From NCBI GenBank assembly GCA_964503315.1, contig CAZCZL010000009.1, positions 1-64,000 on the forward strand: a stretch of 64,000 nucleotides of DNA, in the 5' to 3' direction. The notes beneath the pieces are model-generated. The model searched no databases, had not been told where the DNA came from, and saw nothing but the letters and a program-made list of their open reading frames with translations. Within the stretch, counting starts at the first letter, position 1; every line of letters starts with the position of its first letter. This DNA is from FEB-12 sp964503315 (GTDB lineage Bacteria; Zixibacteria; MSB-5A5; GN15; FEB-12). The translations under genes were made by a program, and so were the position numbers. Below are positions 1 to 9,244 of the stretch, in pieces.

Positions 1-2278
1 TGTTATTCGCGCCGGTCTGATTGGCATTTTCTAAAGCGTAGCAGTCTTGAAGTCCGAGCAGTTTGCTTGATTCGAGGGCTTCGACTCCACCGGCGGGGTC
101 GCCGTAATCAATGGCTGTTACATTGACGTAGTACGGGACGGTCGGGAGCAGGCCATCGATAATGCACTCGTACTCGTAGTATTTCAGATAGCCATCCTCG
201 GTGTAGGCGGAATCGGGAATCGGTTCGCCGGGGATCGGTTTCGGTTGGTTCGGATAGAGCTTCCGGATGGGCGTATCTATACCCAACCGGCTGGCGTTGT
301 AGCCATGCTGGACGAAGTAGAAGATCGAATCACCGAGATATCCCGGTATACGATATGGCGTACCGGCAGTGTACGCGAGCGGGTCGAAGAGTGAATCATG
401 ACATGGATCGTTCCCTAATCCATACAGACAGCGGAGTTGGTCGAGAGTGAAAGGCACTTCCTGAACCTCGAAGCCACCGGAGGGATATATCTTCGGGTTC
501 CAGACGAACTTATCGTAGTTTTTCAGGTCACAACCGGCGGCGAGGGCGAGAGATGCTTCGCGGTCATCGCGACCGAGATAGATGCGGTATCCCTCAAAGT
601 CGATTCGATTTGAGACTAGGTCTTTGGTCGTTTCGCTTGGGAGTCCATTAAACCGAACGCGGATACCACTGTCGTACGGATAGAGCCAGAACTTGGGTGC
701 AGGTGGTGGGCCGACCGCACGCCAATCGGGGACACCATCACCGGCGTAGTAGGTTGTTTCGGCAACTGACGGAATCCAGACCGAATCAACCAGTACAGAA
801 TCAAGCACACAGACATGGTATTTGCCGCGATATCCGTCGCCATCGGTGTCATAGCCGGGATTGTCATAGACCCACTCGGCTTGCTTGGCGTTTTTGACGA
901 GGTCGGTGAAATCGACATTGGCGTACCAGGCGTCGATATTGCCAGTTTCCAGGTTTTGATGATTTGTGGGAATCATATGTAAGTTCTCTCCACCCACGTA
1001 AGAGACTACCAGAGCCTTCGACTCACCCCGCAAAAGATCGAATGGTCCAACTGACAAAAGGTACTCTGCGGCGCTACCCCACGCACCCCATGTGCGGACG
1101 TATTGAGGAGGCGCTTCCCAGTCAGATTCATTAGAACCAAACGATGCTAAACGAACTTGGTCGAAATCAGTCTCGGCATTGGATAAGAGAAAGTACCTGT
1201 TGGCATCTCCTTTTGGCTCGCCTGTTCCCCCTGTTTGAAACAATCTATAGTTCTGACGCAAGCGCGGACCATAATCATACACTGTTGAGGGCCAGTCTAG
1301 AAGCCACATCCACCAATTATAGCTTTGAGTTCTGCTTCCTTGGGGCGCCTCTAATATGCGCAATCCTGAAACTGATCTGCAGGACTTGAACGGTCCGGAG
1401 TCGCGCCATTCGCCTGCAGTCCCATCAGGATCACCATCGCTATCGGTAGACCACGCTATATTGAGAGTGTCTGTTCGGGGACACAATTCGCTTACATCAA
1501 AGCTCTTCAAAAAACCAACCAAATCATCCCCGGACGGGGTGTACAAAATGGAATCATTCTGCACTGTCCGGAGATGGCCAACGGCAGGTGCCATACACAA
1601 GCCCATATAGACATCAGACAAATCCGACATTCCGACATTAGTTACCACGTATTCAACCAAGACGAAGTCACTAACTAGCGATGACGTCCAAGCAGAGGAA
1701 GTCTGTTTGATCTCGACGCCCAGCGGTTTGTGATGCCTCAGTGCAAGATAGTCAAGTGTATTCCCCCCCACGCCCCTTACAAAAGTATCAGCATAGACGG
1801 AAACGTAATCCTGATCGGAGCGGGCAACATCTACGTCGACTGGATTTGCCAAACTCCGCAGTTGAATCCCCTCTAGTACATCGCCAGAAGGATGAAACTC
1901 ATAGTGTGCTCCCTGCTCTGCATAGGCAGTGGAAACAAGGGTATCGCCGTTCTCGTTGATTCCACCGATCCAGAGAGCACCCCACTCGAGCATTTTGTCT
2001 CTCGAACCCAAGGGGTACTCATCCGCACCAAGTGGTGGTTCCAATCGGAGACTACCAAGGTGACAACCGGAAGAATCGGAAATGTATGGGAGGGAATCCG
2101 GTGTTCCCAAGATTCCTCCGTTAGTTACCAAGAGACCGAGACGGCCGATGTCGTGAGTGGCGGTGCAGTAAGCCGGAGCAGCAGCACTAGCCGATTGAGG
2201 GGAGTGTTTCGCAACTTCGCGAGCCGTGGAAACGCTCGCCAAGAGAAGAAGGCAGAGACAATACAGACTTCGACGCAT
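1..2278 (-). CDS. Large secreted protein, 3' end beyond the left edge (paralog of 11487-14108)
   Basis: The frame runs open from ATG at 2278 to the window edge (759 codons) and is cut at its C-terminus. It begins with a typical signal peptide (MRRSLYCLCLLLLASVSTA) and is rich in aromatic residues, Gly and Asp. Stretches such as DTDGDGYRGK, VRFNGLPSETTKDLV and EDGYLKYYEYEC recur almost unchanged in the protein at 11487-14108, so the two are full-length paralogs, roughly half identical by eye. The visible part stops just before the position where the paralog carries its C-terminal sorting domain. I recognise no catalytic motif. A secreted or surface protein is inferred. It lies 155 nt downstream of the permease gene on the same strand and may have its own promoter there. 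Confidence 0.8.
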   Translation of the reverse strand, partial: MRRSLYCLCLLLLASVSTAREVAKHSPQSASAAAPAYCTATHDIGRLGLLVTNGGILGTPDSLPYISDSSGCHLGSLRLEPPLGADEYPLGSRDKMLEWGALWIGGINENGDTLVSTAYAEQGAHYEFHPSGDVLEGIQLRSLANPVDVDVARSDQDYVSVYADTFVRGVGGNTLDYLALRHHKPLGVEIKQTSSAWTSSLVSDFVLVEYVVTNVGMSDLSDVYMGLCMAPAVGHLRTVQNDSILYTPSGDDLVGFLKSFDVSELCPRTDTLNIAWSTDSDGDPDGTAGEWRDSGPFKSCRSVSGLRILEAPQGSRTQSYNWWMWLLDWPSTVYDYGPRLRQNYRLFQTGGTGEPKGDANRYFLLSNAETDFDQVRLASFGSNESDWEAPPQYVRTWGAWGSAAEYLLSVGPFDLLRGESKALVVSYVGGENLHMIPTNHQNLETGNIDAWYANVDFTDLVKNAKQAEWVYDNPGYDTDGDGYRGKYHVCVLDSVLVDSVWIPSVAETTYYAGDGVPDWRAVGPPPAPKFWLYPYDSGIRVRFNGLPSETTKDLVSNRIDFEGYRIYLGRDDREASLALAAGCDLKNYDKFVWNPKIYPSGGFEVQEVPFTLDQLRCLYGLGNDPCHDSLFDPLAYTAGTPYRIPGYLGDSIFYFVQHGYNASRLGIDTPIRKLYPNQPKPIPGEPIPDSAYTEDGYLKYYEYECIIDGLLPTVPYYVNVTAIDYGDPAGGVEALESSKLLGLQDCYALENANQTGANN

Positions 2279-2433
2279 AAACTCCCCAGTTTTATCTGGT
2301 CAAATATAGACGTTCAGAGCGCCGTTGACAACTAAGGATTTCTGCGGGGAGATGAACTGATGCCGGACAAGGCCCGCGATGACTCTCCTGATAAGCCAAA
2401 AACGATCGGGCCAAATCCCCTGCCCCGTCATAG

Positions 2434-3369
2434 CTACGCGAGAAGGATGTTGATCAGATACGCCATTGCGACCGCTATCGTTGTGCTGACCACTACATAT
2501 GCGATGGCCGAGCGTTTGCCGAATTTCCCCCAGACCACCGTTATCTCGGTGATATCCGTCGTCACGCCGACCATCAACATCACAAACACCACGCCAAGTG
2601 TCGCCCCCATAGTGTATGCCTGACCCGCCAGAACACTGAATCCCTCGGAACAGAGTTCGATCACGGCACTGATCGGCACAGCCAGAAGAATCGTCCACGG
2701 CGAGGCAGGATTCCCGAGATACTCGTAGACAATGGCACTGGGGACAAATGCGGCCAGACCGGCCGCGAGAATTAAACCGATCGCCAGATACTTCCCGATA
2801 TCCTTGAAGATCAGCCAGGAGGAATTAAGCGCGCGTATCACTCGGTTGTGCGGTTTGGCGGCTTCGCAGTCGCGATCTGAACATCCCGAATTGCTGGCGC
2901 ATCCGCACGCCGACTCGGATGAGACAGAATTTGCCAGGGGAGCGTCAATCAAGTGACGATGCTCCAGTCTTGAGAGCACAATTCCGGAAAGCAGCGCGGC
3001 CGCCACGGCACAGAGCATAAGGATCGCGGTGTTGAATGGTCCGAGGAAATTACTGAGGACCAGAAATTGCGGTACGCCGGACCAAGGGGTGGCCAACAGA
3101 AAAGTCAGGGCAACCGCCGTGCTGGCCCCCTTTTCCCGCAATGACACGGCCAACGGGATCGCTCCACAGGAACAGGTTGAAGCGATCAGACCGGAAAGCG
3201 CGGCTTTGACCAGGGAACCGAGATCGTTTTTGCCGAAGTGACGATTAACGAAGGTGTGCGGCACAAATTCTGAGACTACTCCAGCCGCCAGGAAACCTAC
3301 CAAAAACCAGAGCCAGAGGTCCTTGAGAAGATCCCAGAGGGCACTGAAATACTGACCGACATATTCCAT
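2434..3369 (-). CDS. ArsP/SO_0444-type permease (DUF318 family)
   Basis: This 311-residue membrane protein has about eight to ten hydrophobic segments in two similar halves, as in permeases of Pfam family ArsP_1 (PF03773; ArsP organoarsenical exporters, YraQ, SO_0444). The family hallmark CSCGAIP is at residues 66-72, followed by the TPWSGVPQ stretch. A hydrophilic central loop at about residues 150-172 carries four cysteines (C155, C157, C163, C168) and could bind metal. Family members export trivalent organoarsenicals, copper or zinc; the substrate here is not determined. The gene starts 4 nt after the Smr gene stop, so the two are probably co-transcribed. Confidence 0.85.
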   Translation of the reverse strand: MEYVGQYFSALWDLLKDLWLWFLVGFLAAGVVSEFVPHTFVNRHFGKNDLGSLVKAALSGLIASTCSCGAIPLAVSLREKGASTAVALTFLLATPWSGVPQFLVLSNFLGPFNTAILMLCAVAAALLSGIVLSRLEHRHLIDAPLANSVSSESACGCASNSGCSDRDCEAAKPHNRVIRALNSSWLIFKDIGKYLAIGLILAAGLAAFVPSAIVYEYLGNPASPWTILLAVPISAVIELCSEGFSVLAGQAYTMGATLGVVFVMLMVGVTTDITEITVVWGKFGKRSAIAYVVVSTTIAVAMAYLINILLA

Positions 3370-3373
3370 GCGG

Positions 3374-3655
3374 TTACTTCCTCAGATCCACCACGGTCGC
3401 GCCCCAGGAGCCGCCAGACCCCTCTTCGTGGCGAAACCGTATGACATTCGGATGCGTTGACAGCACTGACCGGACGATCTCCCGCTGCACCCCTATCCCC
3501 TTCCCGTGCACGATCCTGATCGCCAGGATATCCCGCTTCAGGCATTCGGCAATATAGTCCAGGACGACATCTTTGGTCTCATTGGGCCGGAACTGGTGCA
3601 GGTCGAGGGTGCCGTCGATCGGGTAGTCGATGGGATCGTCGTCATCGATACGCAT
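3374..3655 (-). CDS. Stand-alone Smr domain protein
   Basis: A small protein (93 residues from ATG 3655; an in-frame GTG at 3661 is also possible) that is essentially one Smr domain. The signature DLHQFRP lies near the start, HGKGIGVQRE in the middle and GSWGATVVDLRK at the end, matching the LDLHG, HGKG and GGxGxTxVxL blocks of the family. Smr domains occur at the C-terminus of MutS2 and as separate small proteins, and act as DNA or RNA endonucleases. The second block is well conserved; in the first, DLHQ replaces the more common DLHG. The gene is followed after 4 nt by the permease gene. No obvious Shine-Dalgarno sequence supports either start. Confidence 0.85.
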   Translation of the reverse strand: MRIDDDDPIDYPIDGTLDLHQFRPNETKDVVLDYIAECLKRDILAIRIVHGKGIGVQREIVRSVLSTHPNVIRFRHEEGSGGSWGATVVDLRK

Positions 3656-3772
3656 AGGCACAATATAACGGATGGAATGTCGACCGAAAGGTCAATCGGT
3701 GCGGAACTTGCCAACCGGCGTATCATTGGTTAGCTTAACGGCTCGATATCACGATTGGAGGATTTTTCCGTT

Positions 3773-5590
3773 ATGACCACCGTCACGACATCCATACCTG
3801 CCGCCCCGAGATGGGATCTCGAATCGATCTTTCCCGGCGGCTCGGCCTCATCTGAATTCAAAGCGTTCCGCGAAAAGGTAAAGGGAGAGATAGCTGTCGA
3901 GGCCGCCAAGGTCGCCGGTCTCTCCCCGGTGCTCGATAAGTCCAGCCGCGAGAGCTGGAAGCAGTTCATTGTCAATCTGCAGGACCTTCACGAAAAGCTG
4001 GAGCTGGTCCGCTCGTTCGGCGGATGTCTTATCGCGCAGAATGTGGCGGATAACGCCGCGCAGGGGATTGTCGGCGAAGGGGACCAACTCACCTCCGAGT
4101 GGGAGAAACTCCGGACCTATCTGGAGGCCTGGTCAATCAAGCAGTCTGATGCGGCCTGGAATGACCTGGTGTCAGATCCGGGGCTGGTGGGGTTCAAGTT
4201 TTTCCTCGATGAGATCCGCGAGATGGCCCGCCACAAAATGCCGATCGAACGGGAATCGCTCGCGCTCGATCTCGCGGTCAACGGCTATCATGCCTGGAAC
4301 CGCCTCTATGACCGGATGGCCGGGGACCTTCGCGTGACGATGGAAGTCGGCGGCGAAACGAAAGAGCTGTCGATGGGGCAGCTGGCGACTTATATGGACA
4401 ATCCTGACCGCAAGGTTCGCCGCACGGCGTTCGAGAAGATGACCGAGGCCTGGAAAACACGCGCTGATCTCGCCGCCATGACCCTTAACGCGCAGGCCGG
4501 GTTCCGTCTGGCGCTTTACAAAAATCGCGGCTGGAACTCGCCGCTGATCGAACCATTGATGCAGAACCGCCTCAGCCAGGCATCGCTGGATGCCATGTGG
4601 CATGTGGTCGCCCGTGAGACAAAGAAACTGACGCCGTATATTGAGGCGAAAAAGAAGCTGCTCGGCATCGACGCTTTCCGTTGGTATGACGAGTTTGCGT
4701 CTGTCGGCGAAGTACATCGCAAGTGGCCATTTGAGGACGCGGTCAAGTTCATCGTCACCAACTGCCGGTCATTCTCGGATCACCTCGCGGATTACTGCGA
4801 AATGGCGGTGAAAAACCGATGGATCGAGGCTGAGGACCGTCCCGGCAAAGCCGGCGGCGCGTTTTGTACGACATTCGGCATTCATCGCCAGAGCCGCATT
4901 TTCATGACTTACTCCGGCACGTATGACAATCTCTCCACTCTCGCCCATGAATTGGGGCATGCCTATCACAGCCACGTCCTGCGTGACAAGGCGTGGTTAG
5001 CCGGGATGTACCCGATGGGCTTGGCCGAGACAGCTTCGATATTCAACGAACTGCTGACCACCGACTCCGCGCTGGCCTCGGCGCAATCGCGTGATGAGCG
5101 GCTGATGCTTTTGGATCAACTTCTGATGCAGCCGTATGTCTTTTTTACCGACGTCCACTGCCGCTATATCTTTGACCGGGCGTTTTATGCTGAGCGGGAG
5201 AAGCGAATCATCGATGCCGACGGCCTTTGTGAGATGATGACCAACGCGCAACGTCAGGCATACCAGGGCTTGATTGCCGACGACGGCTACCATCCGTATT
5301 TCTGGTGCTCGAAATTGCATTTCTTCATCACCGACACGCCGTTCTACAACTTCCCATATGTGTTTGGATTCCTCTTCGCGGGCGGTGTCTATGACCGTGC
5401 CCGTCAGGAAGGGAAGTCATTCGCTGACAAGTATCGCGCGCTGCTCGCTGACACTGGCAGCATGACGACCGAACAGGTCGCGAAAAAACATCTCGGGGTC
5501 GATCTGACGAAGGAAGACTTCTGGGCGGCATCGGTAGGCCGGTCGCTCTCCAAAGTCGATGAATTCGTGAAACTGGCGAGTCAGAAATAG
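3773..5590 (+). CDS. pepF: Oligoendopeptidase F (M3 family zinc peptidase)
   Basis: A cytoplasmic 605-residue zinc metallopeptidase that cleaves short peptides. The zinc-binding motif HELGH is at residues 392-396 within TLAHELGHAYHSH, and the third ligand is E419 in GLAETASIFNE. The N-terminal half contains the helical PepF region, and length fits PepF/M3B proteins (about 600 residues). An upstream TTG at 3755 is in frame, but it overlaps the GGAGG Shine-Dalgarno at 3757-3761, so ATG 3773 at 11 nt spacing is the better start. The stop codon is 2 nt before the AlkC-type gene, implying co-transcription. No signal peptide is seen. Confidence 0.95.
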   Translation: MTTVTTSIPAAPRWDLESIFPGGSASSEFKAFREKVKGEIAVEAAKVAGLSPVLDKSSRESWKQFIVNLQDLHEKLELVRSFGGCLIAQNVADNAAQGIVGEGDQLTSEWEKLRTYLEAWSIKQSDAAWNDLVSDPGLVGFKFFLDEIREMARHKMPIERESLALDLAVNGYHAWNRLYDRMAGDLRVTMEVGGETKELSMGQLATYMDNPDRKVRRTAFEKMTEAWKTRADLAAMTLNAQAGFRLALYKNRGWNSPLIEPLMQNRLSQASLDAMWHVVARETKKLTPYIEAKKKLLGIDAFRWYDEFASVGEVHRKWPFEDAVKFIVTNCRSFSDHLADYCEMAVKNRWIEAEDRPGKAGGAFCTTFGIHRQSRIFMTYSGTYDNLSTLAHELGHAYHSHVLRDKAWLAGMYPMGLAETASIFNELLTTDSALASAQSRDERLMLLDQLLMQPYVFFTDVHCRYIFDRAFYAEREKRIIDADGLCEMMTNAQRQAYQGLIADDGYHPYFWCSKLHFFITDTPFYNFPYVFGFLFAGGVYDRARQEGKSFADKYRALLADTGSMTTEQVAKKHLGVDLTKEDFWAASVGRSLSKVDEFVKLASQK

Positions 5591-5592
5591 CG

Positions 5593-6696
5593 ATGTCTTC
5601 GTCTGACGAGAAGCCGAAACTCTGGAAGGATTATATCGACCGCGCCAGCCTAATCAAGTTTGGCGCGGCGATAAAGAGTGTGTACCCGAAGTTTGATTCC
5701 GCTCGATTTATCGATGGACTGGTCAAAGCGAAGTTTGACCAGCTCGAACTGAAAGCTCGTATCGCGTTGATAGCGTCACACCTCAAACCGTATTTTCCTG
5801 AGAATTACAGCAATGCGGTTGATATTCTGGTCACGGTCGCGCCTGGATTGAATGGATTCGAGAATTGGATACTCAATTCGTATGTCGATCAGTTCGGGAT
5901 GGATGATCTCCCCAACTCGGTGCGGGCGATGCAGGAGTTGACGAAGCACGGGACGGCGGAGTTCACGATCCGGCCGTTCATAGTGAAGTACCCCGATGAG
6001 ATGCTGAAGGTGATACATCGGTGGGCGGAGGATGAGAATGAGCATCTCCGACGCCTGGCCGCCGAAGGGACCCGTCCGCGCGGAGTCTGGACGATCCATA
6101 TAGAAGCATACCGCAAAGACCCACGGCCGGTGCTGAAGGTGCTGGAGAAACTCCGTGCTGATGATTCGCTTTATGTCCGCAAGGCGGTGGCGAATAATCT
6201 GAACGACATCTCCAAAGACCATCCGGATATCGTGCTCAAAACCGCGCTCGCGTGGATGAAAGCGAATGATCCGCGTACGAACTGGATCCTCAAGCGCGCC
6301 TGCCGTTCGCTTATCAAGAAAGGGACGCCGGAGGTTTTCAAGCTGTTCGGGTTTACATCGAACCCACAGGTTGAGATCAAGAAACTCAAACTGACGCCGA
6401 CCAAACCAAGGATCGGCGGTGAAGCGGTACTTTCATTTGAGATACTCTCACGCGCGAAGAAAACGCAGAAGCTGGCAATCGATTACAAAGTGCATTATGT
6501 CAAGGCGGATGGGCAACTGAACGGAAAAGTATTTAAGTTGGTGGAGAAATCGCTGAACGCCGGCGAATCGCTGTCGTTGTTATCGAAGCATTCCTTCCGC
6601 GAGATGACCACGCGCAAGCACTATCCCGGCAAACATAAGATTGAGATCATCGTCAACGGTCAAGTTTTTGGTGTATTACCATTTACGCTTGGCTGA
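5593..6696 (+). CDS. alkC: AlkC-type DNA alkylation repair glycosylase with C-terminal Ig-like domain
   Basis: A 367-residue HEAT-repeat protein. Residues about 1-265 carry alpha-helical repeats including EHLRRLAAEGTRPRGVW and YVRKAVANNLNDISKDHPD, which are characteristic of the AlkC/AlkD superfamily and closest to AlkC (COG4335). Residues about 270-367 form a beta-rich segment consistent with the Ig-like domain described for AlkC proteins. AlkC excises N3-methyladenine and 3-methylcytosine by a non-base-flipping mechanism; that specificity is transferred from the family. The gene follows pepF by 2 nt, which suggests one mRNA, although the functions are not obviously linked. No Ada-type regulator is adjacent. 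Confidence 0.88.
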   Translation: MSSSDEKPKLWKDYIDRASLIKFGAAIKSVYPKFDSARFIDGLVKAKFDQLELKARIALIASHLKPYFPENYSNAVDILVTVAPGLNGFENWILNSYVDQFGMDDLPNSVRAMQELTKHGTAEFTIRPFIVKYPDEMLKVIHRWAEDENEHLRRLAAEGTRPRGVWTIHIEAYRKDPRPVLKVLEKLRADDSLYVRKAVANNLNDISKDHPDIVLKTALAWMKANDPRTNWILKRACRSLIKKGTPEVFKLFGFTSNPQVEIKKLKLTPTKPRIGGEAVLSFEILSRAKKTQKLAIDYKVHYVKADGQLNGKVFKLVEKSLNAGESLSLLSKHSFREMTTRKHYPGKHKIEIIVNGQVFGVLPFTLG

Positions 6697-6828
6697 ATCG
6701 GCTGGTAGGAAGCGAACCCTGTTTGGCGACAATGCTCGCCCCTTGAAACATTCTCGCCCGTCTCCCGTACTCTAACCAGATAGCCCCACGAACTAGTCGG
6801 AACGCAACCCAATGCGGAGAAGCCTGGC

Positions 6829-7926
6829 ATGGTTAAGAAAATCGTCCTGGGAGGCATCCTTCTTGTCGTCGCCACCGCCGTTGTCCTGTTTTTCGCCAAA
6901 GACGGCTCGGCCAAGAAAGAAGATGACCTCAAAACAGTCGCCGTGACCCGCGGCACCCTTATCGACAAAGCCCTCGCGGTCGGTAAGATCGAACCCAAGA
7001 AAGAGATCGAAGTCAAATCCAAGATCTCCGGACTCATCAAAAAGCGCTATAAAGAGATCGGCGACGAAGTCAAGGTGGGCGAACCACTGTTCGATATCGC
7101 TCCTGACCCAACTCCGCTGGAGTTCGCCGAAGCCAAGCGCCAGGTGGAGCTTGCGCAGGTCGAGTTCGACAACCGCAAGCGCGAATATGACCGCTCCCTC
7201 CAGCTCAAGGACAAGCAGCTCATTTCCAATCAGGAATATGATCTCGAGAAATCCAGATTCGACGAATCCAAACTTCGCCTGGACCTCGCCAAGGAGCGCC
7301 TTGCATTGATTGAGACGGGCAAAACCTCGGTCGCCGACCGCCAGGTGGAGAATATCATCCGCTCGACCGTCAATGGCACAATCCTCTCGGTGGACCTTGA
7401 GGAAGGCGACCCGGTTGTCCCGCTGACGTCGTATCAGGCGGGAACGACGTTGATGACGATCGCCTATATGGAAGACCTCGTTTTTAAGGGGAATGTTGAC
7501 GAGATCGATGTCGGCAAGCTGACGCTCGGCATGCCGGTGGAGATTGAGATAGGCGCTATCCCGAATCAGAAGATCCAGGGGAAACTCGTGAAGATATCCC
7601 CCAAGGCGCACAAAGAAGAAGGCTCTACCCTCTTCGAGGTTGAGATCGCCATCACCGAGAGTAATGGTCAGTTCCTGCGGGCCGGCTACTCCGCCAACGC
7701 CGATGTGATCATCACGAAGAAGGACTCCATCCTGCTGGTACCGGAACGACTGGTCAAATTCCAGGATTCCGTCGCGACAGTTGAGGTGCGTGATTCAATC
7801 GGCACGGTCACATCGCTGACGATAAAGACCGGTCTCTCCGACGGCATCAATCTTGAGGTCACTGAGGGGCTCAAAGAAGGCGACCTGGTCGTGGAACGTC
7901 CGCCCAAAGAGATCACTGCTAACTAA
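6829..7926 (+). CDS. Periplasmic adaptor subunit (HlyD/MacA family)
   Basis: A 365-residue membrane-fusion protein with one N-terminal membrane anchor (about residues 5-22). The barrel-sandwich lipoyl half begins around VKSKISGLIKKRYKEIGDEVKVGEPLF, followed by a long coiled-coil hairpin (about residues 100-165) and then the second lipoyl half and beta-barrel. It should link the inner-membrane ABC transporter encoded just downstream to an outer-membrane channel, as MacA does. A GGAGA at 6815-6819 supports the ATG at 6829. The first of four genes (adaptor, permease, permease, ATPase) with very short gaps or overlaps. No TolC gene is adjacent, so the channel would have to be supplied from elsewhere, perhaps by the TolC homolog near 33 kb. 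Confidence 0.9.
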   Translation: MVKKIVLGGILLVVATAVVLFFAKDGSAKKEDDLKTVAVTRGTLIDKALAVGKIEPKKEIEVKSKISGLIKKRYKEIGDEVKVGEPLFDIAPDPTPLEFAEAKRQVELAQVEFDNRKREYDRSLQLKDKQLISNQEYDLEKSRFDESKLRLDLAKERLALIETGKTSVADRQVENIIRSTVNGTILSVDLEEGDPVVPLTSYQAGTTLMTIAYMEDLVFKGNVDEIDVGKLTLGMPVEIEIGAIPNQKIQGKLVKISPKAHKEEGSTLFEVEIAITESNGQFLRAGYSANADVIITKKDSILLVPERLVKFQDSVATVEVRDSIGTVTSLTIKTGLSDGINLEVTEGLKEGDLVVERPPKEITAN

Positions 7927-7944
7927 GAGCGAGAGCTGACCATC

Positions 7945-9237
7945 ATGATGCCGTTGCACACCATTCGCCAGTTCTTCAATGATATGCGGAGACAGAAACT
8001 CCGCACCGCGATGACGACCTTTGGAATATTCTGGGGGACCTGCTCGATCGTCCTGCTGTTCGCGTTCGGACAGGGGATACGGGAGAACCAGATCGAGTCG
8101 CAGAAAGGGCTCGGCGAGAATATCGGCATCTTCTGGCCGGGAATCACCGCGAAGGATTACAAGGGGCTGCCGCGCGGCCGCCAGATCAATTTCACCGAAG
8201 AAGATGTCCGAATGATCAAGACCAAGGCGACGACGGTCGACCGGATCTCGCCGGAGTTCTCCAAGTGGAATGTCAGTCTCAAAGTGGGGCGCCAGGTTCA
8301 GATAAAGAATGTCGTCGGTGTTTGGCCGGAATTCGGCGAGATGCGCAACTTGATCGCGCTCGAGGGCTCCCGTTGGCTCAATGAACAGGATGAATTGCAG
8401 CGGCGGCGGGTTGTCTTTATCGGCGACCGACTCGCCGACCAATTGTTCGCTGGTGGGACGTTGACCGGCGGCGTAACCTCGCGCGATGACAGCATGGCGG
8501 TCGAGACTGCTAAGAAGGCGGTCGGCCAGCAGGTACTCATCAACGGTGTGCCGTTCACAGTCATCGGCGTGATGAAGCCGAAACGCCAGGATAGCTCTTA
8601 CAATGGTCGTGACGCCCAGAAGGCGTATATCCCGGCCTCGACCTTCAATACCATGTACTCCCGCCGCTACCCGAACAATATGGTAGTGCAGTGCTTGCCG
8701 GAAGAGACGATGAAGCGCTCGCGCGAGGAGATCCTCGCCATCATGGGTGCCAAGTATCGCTTTGACCCGACGGATAGAGAGGCGCTCTCGGTTTGGGATG
8801 TTTCCGAAGGGCTGGAGTTCATGAACAACTTCTTCGGCGCGTTTCAGATGTTCCTGGTCGGCATCGGGGTTGCCACGCTTATCACCGGCGGCATCGGGGT
8901 CAGCAATATCATGAATGTGGTGCTCGAAGAGCGGACCAAAGAGATCGGCATCAAGATGGCGCTCGGCGCCCGCAAAAGTTACGTGATGATGCAATTCATT
9001 GTGGAAACGCTGATGATCACCGCTATCGGCGGGATCTTTGGTTTCCTCTTTGCCTATTCCATAGTCGTAGCCTTCCCCGCGCTGAACCTGGAAGAATATA
9101 TCGGCACACCCAAAGTGAATTACTTGGGCTCGGTGATGGTGGTAGTTCTGCTAGGGATAGTCGGTCTGATCGCCGGTATCTTCCCGGCCCGCCGTGCCGC
9201 CAACCTGCAACCGGTCCAGGCGCTCAAACTATTCTGA
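7945..9237 (+). CDS. MacB/FtsX-type ABC transporter permease (first copy)
   Basis: A 430-residue permease with the MacB architecture: one N-terminal membrane helix (around residues 15-40, FGIFWGTCSIVLLFAFG), a large periplasmic MacB_PCD-like domain, and three C-terminal helices (about residues 300-430) with the FtsX signature ERTKEIGIKMALGARK. Unlike E. coli MacB it has no fused ATPase; that is encoded separately at 10542. It probably forms a heterodimer with the similar permease encoded next. Family members drive mechanotransmission, exporting peptides, toxins, antibiotics or lipids without moving substrate through the membrane part. It starts 18 nt after the adaptor gene. Confidence 0.92.
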   Translation: MMPLHTIRQFFNDMRRQKLRTAMTTFGIFWGTCSIVLLFAFGQGIRENQIESQKGLGENIGIFWPGITAKDYKGLPRGRQINFTEEDVRMIKTKATTVDRISPEFSKWNVSLKVGRQVQIKNVVGVWPEFGEMRNLIALEGSRWLNEQDELQRRRVVFIGDRLADQLFAGGTLTGGVTSRDDSMAVETAKKAVGQQVLINGVPFTVIGVMKPKRQDSSYNGRDAQKAYIPASTFNTMYSRRYPNNMVVQCLPEETMKRSREEILAIMGAKYRFDPTDREALSVWDVSEGLEFMNNFFGAFQMFLVGIGVATLITGGIGVSNIMNVVLEERTKEIGIKMALGARKSYVMMQFIVETLMITAIGGIFGFLFAYSIVVAFPALNLEEYIGTPKVNYLGSVMVVVLLGIVGLIAGIFPARRAANLQPVQALKLF

Positions 9238-9244
9238 GGTAGCG

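Noticed and set aside
3755..3772. TTG 3755 as start of oligoendopeptidase F
   Set aside because: The codon overlaps the GGAGG ribosome-binding site that serves ATG 3773.
6793..7611. Minus-strand frame of 272 codons opposite the adaptor gene
   Set aside because: Shadow of the HlyD-type gene; no ribosome-binding site or recognisable domain.
7795..8994. Long minus-strand frame (399 codons) opposite the first MacB-type permease
   Set aside because: It lies wholly antisense to a gene with clear FtsX homology, and its composition is that of a GC-skewed shadow frame.
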